NCBI GenBank assembly: GCA_023653785.1
Contig: JAMKCH010035192.1
Coordinates: 1 to 64,000, forward strand
DNA length: 64,000 bases
Direction of reading: 5' to 3'
Origin: Ophioderma brevispina
Taxonomy: Eukaryota > Echinodermata > Ophiuroidea > Amphilepidida > Ophiodermatidae
Below are positions 58,153 to 64,000 of the stretch, in pieces. The position numbers were made by a program, and so were the translations under genes. The stretch's first letter is position 1, and every line of letters begins with the position of its first letter. The notes beneath the pieces were generated by a model. The model saw only the letters and a program-made list of their open reading frames with translations. It made no database searches and had not been told where the DNA came from.

Positions 58153-58444
58153 TAGGCTGCACTCTGAAAGGGGAGACTAACTTTAGTCCTGGGTTTAACC
58201 AGGTTAGTCCACAAAGTGGACCTTTTTTTCTTTCAATACGGTGCATTAAATGAAACAGATGGAGAAAATTCCTCATGAATGGGCCGTTCCGGCCCTTCCA
58301 TGAGGATTTTCTCACCCATACAAAACAAACAAACGCAAAACCATTTTTAGAGTATGTGAAAGTAAAAAGGTCCACTTTTGTTTAAAAAATTGCATTTTCC
58401 AATTTTTTTCTCTAAAGTTTGGACCCTTTTCAGAATACCAGCCT
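58153..58444. mobile_element. foldback element, relative of 48641-48921
   Basis: GAGACTAACTTTAGTCCTGG, AGGTTAGTCC, GAGAAAATTCCTCATGAATG, GGGCCGTTCCGGCCC and CAGAATACCAGCC follow the 48641 element in order. The right arm has diverged more and holds an AACAAACAAACG insertion. Confidence 0.75.
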
Positions 58445-59099
58445 ATATCAACATGTGGGTCTTTAACAGTTTCTAATTAAATGCATAACACTTAATGTTT
58501 GAATTTCCAATGTGTAGTCACACATTTGTTCCACATTCAAACATATGAAAACTTTATTTTACCTATGAAGAGAATGTGGTAAATATGACCCCATTATATG
58601 CACCTTATTAAGAAGCAATAGTTTCAAATGTGAAGAGGTACCAAAAAGGTCACCAAAATGGGGTTTCCAACTGACAATCATTATTGAGTACAGAGATATG
58701 TAGGGGGATATGTAGTCGGAATCTTATGTGGTCACAACTCAATATTTCTTTTGATGTAATGTGAATGAACCCAATTTTTTTTTTTGTAATGATAAGGAGA
58801 AATATACTAATTTTCAAAAATATGTTCCCGTGTCTATATTATGATGTTCAAGGCTACTGGGCCAATCGGATTACCAGGTTGTCCCACAAAACCCTATGGC
58901 ATTTTAAAGATTTAGGTAATCAGGACTAATGCACTTCTATTCGCTGATGTAGTGCACGTTCAGGCGCGCGGATCTAGGAGGGGGCGCGCGCCTCCCGGTA
59001 AATCTGCAATTCTTGCAAAATCAGCCGCATATTTGGAAAGTTTAGCCTTTCTTCTCCCTCGGTAAATTTTACGTTTTTTCCAAATTCCTGGATCCGCCC

Positions 59100-59270
59100 C
59101 TGACGTTAGTATCCATTGGTTACTGGTTCAAGCCTTGGCTCCTGCACCTGTTCCGAATTATGATTTGCCATAGGATTTGTGTTGTGATCAATGTGATCAG
59201 TGGCTCAAACAAAGTTATCTTGAAGCCAGTTGACCTGGCAACGGTCTTATTCTAACATGCTCTACATCAG
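59100..59270 (+). repeat. SINE-like repeat, relative of 14930-15310
   Basis: ATTGGTTACTGGTTCAAGCC (B-box-like), TGCACCTGTTCC, TTATGATTTGCC, GATCAGTGGCTC and CCAGTTGACCTGGCAAC match the reverse complement of 14930-15310 in order. Confidence 0.6.
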
Positions 59271-62200
59271 CAAATACTGAAATAGTGCACATTGTGTGTT
59301 CCCATAGCAAGCTCATGACAATGTGGCTACTCTGCATGAATGCAGATCCAGTGCTAGGACAAAACAATGGCTCCTAAACAGTTAAAAAGAATTTGAGAAC
59401 TTGAGTTACGCCAAATTTTCATGCCAATTTGAATTCACATTTGCTGATAAGTTGCTGTCCTGCCCCCCCCAATTCCAAACAGCCTAGTAGTCATCACTGG
59501 CTCTAAACTATCCTCCAGAATTCATGAACGATATCTAAGAATGATCACTAAATGCCTTTCCATCTTCTTACTAACTGCATTTCAACGCAAAACTAGTTTT
59601 TTTCCCAATATCTAACCTCTCCTTGCACATGATTGGTAGAGATTGTACATTTTGTAGAATTCCCTGACTTTTTCTTTACTATTCTCTGATCACTGAGGCA
59701 TATTTCCTAACCTGAGACACCAACAATGTATTGGAAATCTATCGGAAACCACCTTTAACCACACCTTTGCAAGTTGCTGTTGTCCATTCGTTTTAGTTGT
59801 GATTATTCATATGTGTGAGTTCCTCACAGCAAGAGTGCAGGGCCTGCATAAGTGCCTGGAAGCACAACTGGGTTTTAAAGATTCATTTGGTGCAATCTCA
59901 GCAAATACAAGTTTTTTAACCTTTTTATTATACGCAACTATTTTTCTTCTCTCCTCTCAAGACTACAAAATTCCTGAATTTTAGCACGATCTGTGACAAT
60001 TCCACAAATACAGATTCCTACGGTACTCATACAGATGACAATATAGACCTGCCGCAAATATGGGGTCTCATTTTAGGCCATATGGATGGGTCCTTTTACA
60101 AGTTTCAAAAGTTTTGAAAAAAATGGCCCAATTTTACCTGATAGAGCAAAAATGTGTGAAATTTGTAAAAAGAAATCAGAAAATTTAAGACAAGCTGTGC
60201 AAACATGTTATTTGACCAAATGTTGTGCCTCGAATATATACCGATGCTCCTTTTCTTGGAAAATTGAGTAAATTTTACATAATTGACATGGGTCTACTCT
60301 CAGATTCTCGGAGGCATGTCCCAACCCAAATTAAACTTGACCCCATGCTTTTCTTAAGCCCATGGCCACTCTTGTAATCGAAGATCATGCAAAATAGGAT
60401 AACAAAATATCAGACTGACTAACAAACTTTCCAGACTTTTGTACTTTGTTTCTCCCCATTTCCCATCATCCTCTTCTGGGTATATATCGCAATAACACAA
60501 CAGCCATCATCTCATGCACCATTTATTAGAATTTAAAATTCTGCCATACAAATGATGTTGAATGTCATTGACATCCTGAAAGTAGCACCCTTCAATATTC
60601 TTCCATGGAAATATGGAACACAGGTCTATACATTTTTGTAGTCCATAGTTTGAAGAGCTTCTCAATGGCCGACTTAACCGTCACAGGCCTTGTCGCTTTC
60701 GTTTTACTCTACATAGCCCTCATCAAAACACCCTCTATCAGATGGTCCCTGTCCACACACGAGTTAGATTAGGGCAAATTACCAGAAATAATCAACACTC
60801 ATTATACCTGTAGCAATATAAACATACAACGAATCAATTCGACAAGTCTGCTTTCTCGCTCTCACACCTTCGAAAATTTCTTGCAAGTTTGACACAGATC
60901 CCCTTATACATACATAATTCACATACTCAATTGTCAGTAGGTCAGAAAATAGGGCAAAGGTTGTGAGACTTGATGAAAATATTTTGTGCAGAGAACACTC
61001 TGCACTCTTGTTCATCGTAAATTATTGTCTTGTTCCTTTCTATCATAGTCTCTTAGGAGTTACTAAGAGAGATAATATGTATTAATCATTTGGTTTGACA
61101 GTATCTGGATGGGGGTCATTTATCATGTAAGCTATTAACAGAAAGCTTCAATTTATCATTTGGTTCAAAAATAACTTGATGATGAACAAAAGTTGCAACT
61201 TGTCATCTACAAGGTTATTTATCAAAAATATGGATGTAAGATGTCCTCACGGCAGGGTCTGTTTCGTTAAAATAAGTTAATTTCTTTAGGCCCTATTTAT
61301 GCTATTTTTGAATAAAGGCCAATGAATTTGAATTGTTAGTTTCCATTGACCGCCCGCGTCTTAAACGGCCCCCGGCGTCATTATTCATTATTTCAAAGAT
61401 TTCATTTTTTTCAAAATTTAACCTGCTGAAATTCCAAGATTTAAAGCCAAATTCATTTAGACAAAAAACTGAAAATGGCACCATTATGCAAGGTCAAGAC
61501 TATTATTTCTATGAGTGTCCTAACCCTCTCTACAAAATCTGAACGATGCGGAGAAAATTGTGTGCGGGAGACTGTGATTCATCATGTTTAAATGATGCCT
61601 TGCGAAGATGACGATAGTCTACAACATAGCTAGTACAACGCGCACGGTTTCTTTTCGATGCACTATATCCAATGGCTATATCCCGCATAGGCGTATTTCA
61701 ATGTGTAGGCTATCTGCAATGTTGATACACATGCATTTTTACAATGATGTTTATGAAGTGTCTGGGCGAGTTCCTGCTGGCCTTTGCCTAATAATTTTTT
61801 TTTAATAACTCTCACCCGTGTTAAAAATAAATTTTTTTAGCTTTTCTTTTTAATATTTTTAAAGTGTAATTTCAGAATTTTGCAATAGGGAAGGCGGTAA
61901 ATTAACAGGGGCAGATTTTGTAAATGTTGAAATGCAGGCAACATTTAATCTTTTTTGAGACGAGAAAAAAGTAAGCTGAAAAAAGTAAAAACAGTAAGAG
62001 CATTTCCAGGACGATCATTTGTTGTATCCCACGAACTGCTGAAATTGGTAATCTTGCAACATGCATACCTTGGCATCGTCGCTGTTGAATTTACACACAC
62101 TACTAATAGCGCTATGATTACAAGGTAAAAGGTGAACTTGGTTCATACCCCTTTCTTTCAAATCAAGCTGTGATGGTGTCGTATGAAATGAATGTGAGGT

Positions 62201-64000
62201 AGGCGGTTCAGATCGGGGATATGGCTAAACGGGCAGGGGGGGGTGAAGGGATACTTATAGGTGTAAAGGCTGGTGCTTCCAAACCCAGGGTCAGTCGGTT
62301 ACAGAGGACTCCAAAAAAATAGGGGTCTTGGATGACATGGTAAATTTTTCAAAAAAACTATGGTGTCTTTAGTGAGATTATTTTTTAAAAAAATGGGGTC
62401 TTGGTGGACAACGATACTGAAAATGGGGGGGGTCTTTTCAACCTTTCATATGCCGTCACTTCCTAAATGAGGGGAGGGGAGTATGCTAGCCCTACTCTCT
62501 GTCGACTACTAGTGACTAGTGAGTGTATAGACCTCTATGAAATCAATTGTTCAACACTCAGTTGGTTGGTCAAAAAACTCAAAATGTTTTTGGGGTGCGC
62601 GGATTTTCCCAGATGGGACCTTTCGCGCACTTAGCGCAAGAGCTAACCGGTGGGGTGCAGGGGCCGCCCTAGGGGCCCCCCGCTATGGCCCTGTGTACAA
62701 TCAATTGTACAATCATGGAGTCATGGCCTACAGTCCCCATTAGTGGCATCTCCATTCCAGTAACGCCTTCATCATCATCATTTCCACCCCAAAAAAGGCT
62801 AATTCAATTTTAATGGCATTGAACATGAATGTGTAGTCGGCCTGCAAGTGGGTGGCTTAATTGTGAGAATATTCTTCATATTAAATATATATAAACTATT
62901 GAATTTGGGTGAAATAATGAAAATGAAATAGTAACTGGAAACACAACCAATTCATTGGCCTAAAAGTGAATTGCTGTGATGGTGTAAATCAGCTTCTGAG
63001 TTATTCTAGATCTACAAAACACAATCTGCACTCTTGTACACCATCAGGTAAGTGTGCATATCATAGATTTCCTGAAATTGATCCGGCCCTTGACCCAGCG
63101 GCCAAACGCTTGTGCGCGAAGCTAAAATTTTATGCAGGAATCGTCCAAACAAAAGGCTATAGAAGGAGTTAAAGGTATTTCTCCTACCAAAAATGTGGGT
63201 ATGCTCTTTAGCTTGAAATAACATCACCCAAGCAAAATCATTTCTGGATTTTATTATTCGGGCCAATTTCTTTCTGGAATTCTGGATATTTTTGGAATTC
63301 CTTATATCCCGTCAACCTTGCTATTTGTTTACTAACATAATTTGTTTTTTTAAATGCCTAACTTTCACATCTTAACGTACCAACAGCAACGCTGACTATG
63401 ATGTAGGTGCTCTGACTCTGCCGTGGTCTTGTCCTCTACCCCCTGTTATGTAGTGAAACTCACTCTTCTTCCTTTACCCATAGACACGCTGATTGATCAG
63501 CTGAAATCTCAACACATCAACAAATATTTTGAAGCAATAAGAAGACAAATAATAAGTTATAGTTTAATAGTAAGACATTTCCCATTTCCCAGGCCTACTC
63601 AAAACCCTGCACAAGTAAAAAAAATGCACTAAGTTCTGGATGTGTTGATTGGTGAGTATCACCAAACGAAGACACATATGGTCACGAAATCATGGCCTGT
63701 GCAGACCTGCCACCGTCATAGCCCAGTATCCTAGTGATGGACCGGGGGCCTGAAGGCACTCTGGGTTGAAGATCAATGCAAGTTTCCTCCCCCGTTTTCT
63801 CCTTCCCTTCTGGCTGCCGCTATTCCTTCACTTTCTCCTGGCTACAACAGCTAGGACTTAGGGTAAAGCAAGATTATAGACAAACCCTTCGTCATCCAAA
63901 GAAACATCATGTATTCCCAGGTTTCGGATATATGTGACCATCCAAATTGATGACACAATATTGATTGAATAAATGTATCACCCGGGACCAACTGCGTTAC

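Larger units (their letters stand above)
57162..64000. other. upstream intron or intergenic sequence
   Basis: No further EGF exon was found on the minus strand. It holds a foldback (58153-58444), a SINE-type repeat (59100-59270), CATACATG-type simple sequence (57790-57830) and GC-rich fragments (58970-59100, 62640-62700). In 59300-62200 and 62700-64000 I see nothing I can name; the many 60-80-codon frames have no domain. The window ends here without a first exon or promoter. Confidence 0.55.

Noticed and set aside
63423..64000. Possible first exon or promoter of the EGF gene
   Set aside because: No signal peptide, no minus-strand EGF or start context was found; nothing supports a gene boundary here.

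Overview
This is AT-rich, repeat-dense eukaryotic intron sequence. It carries no operons, no long ORFs and no rRNA or viral genes. On the minus strand lies a widely spaced series of short exons, each coding one six-cysteine EGF-like domain. Seven are intact, with exact AG/GT splice sites, lengths of 120-129 bp and phase 1-1 boundaries: 52329-52454, 49627-49752, 36766-36894, 14341-14466, 10556-10681, 1335-1457 and 70-189 (5' to 3' in gene order). Three more sit in splice-competent contexts but contain 1-nt length changes (57035-57161, 32797-32924, 28854-28988), and one is a clear relict (about 2856-2925). Together they look like the interior of one large extracellular multi-EGF protein. The downstream exons encode calcium-binding EGF (DxDEC), the upstream ones non-calcium EGF. 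The pattern is fibrillin/LTBP/fibulin-like in domain style, but no diagnostic non-EGF domain (TB, LamG, transmembrane) is visible, so the gene is not named. Neither the first nor the last exon is in the window.

The rest is transposable-element debris and tandem repeats. 0.4-1.1 kb is a 31-bp minisatellite. 4-6.3 kb is a satellite-like array of about 305-bp units rich in TGACCTTTGACC. 7.5-10.3 kb holds two MITE families and a C/G-rich foldback. 11.9-15.7 kb holds several tRNA-derived SINE heads and a 22-nt G run. 17-18 kb has one MITE nested in another. 22.1-24.0 kb is a TIR-bounded block holding a LINE reverse-transcriptase tail and a split MITE. 25.0-27.9 kb is a recent tandem multiplication of an 817-bp unit. 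31.2-32.2 kb is a foldback insertion splitting an older repeat. 35.7-36.3 kb is a GIY-YIG (Penelope-type) fragment between inverted repeats. 44.9-46.8 kb has two TIR elements, one with a trace of a Tc1/mariner-type transposase. 48.1-49.1 kb and 58.2 kb have long hairpin elements. 54.7-55.4 kb is a 700-bp T-rich tract.

Organism: an invertebrate animal, most plausibly a marine deuterostome (echinoderm or hemichordate type). This rests on multi-EGF exon structure, intron size and repeat style, and is an inference only; no species can be assigned from sequence alone. I found no convincing novel enzymatic or defence system. The most notable signals are the EGF exons with homopolymer indels, the relict duplicate exon, and several cases of repeats nested within repeats that allow relative dating.
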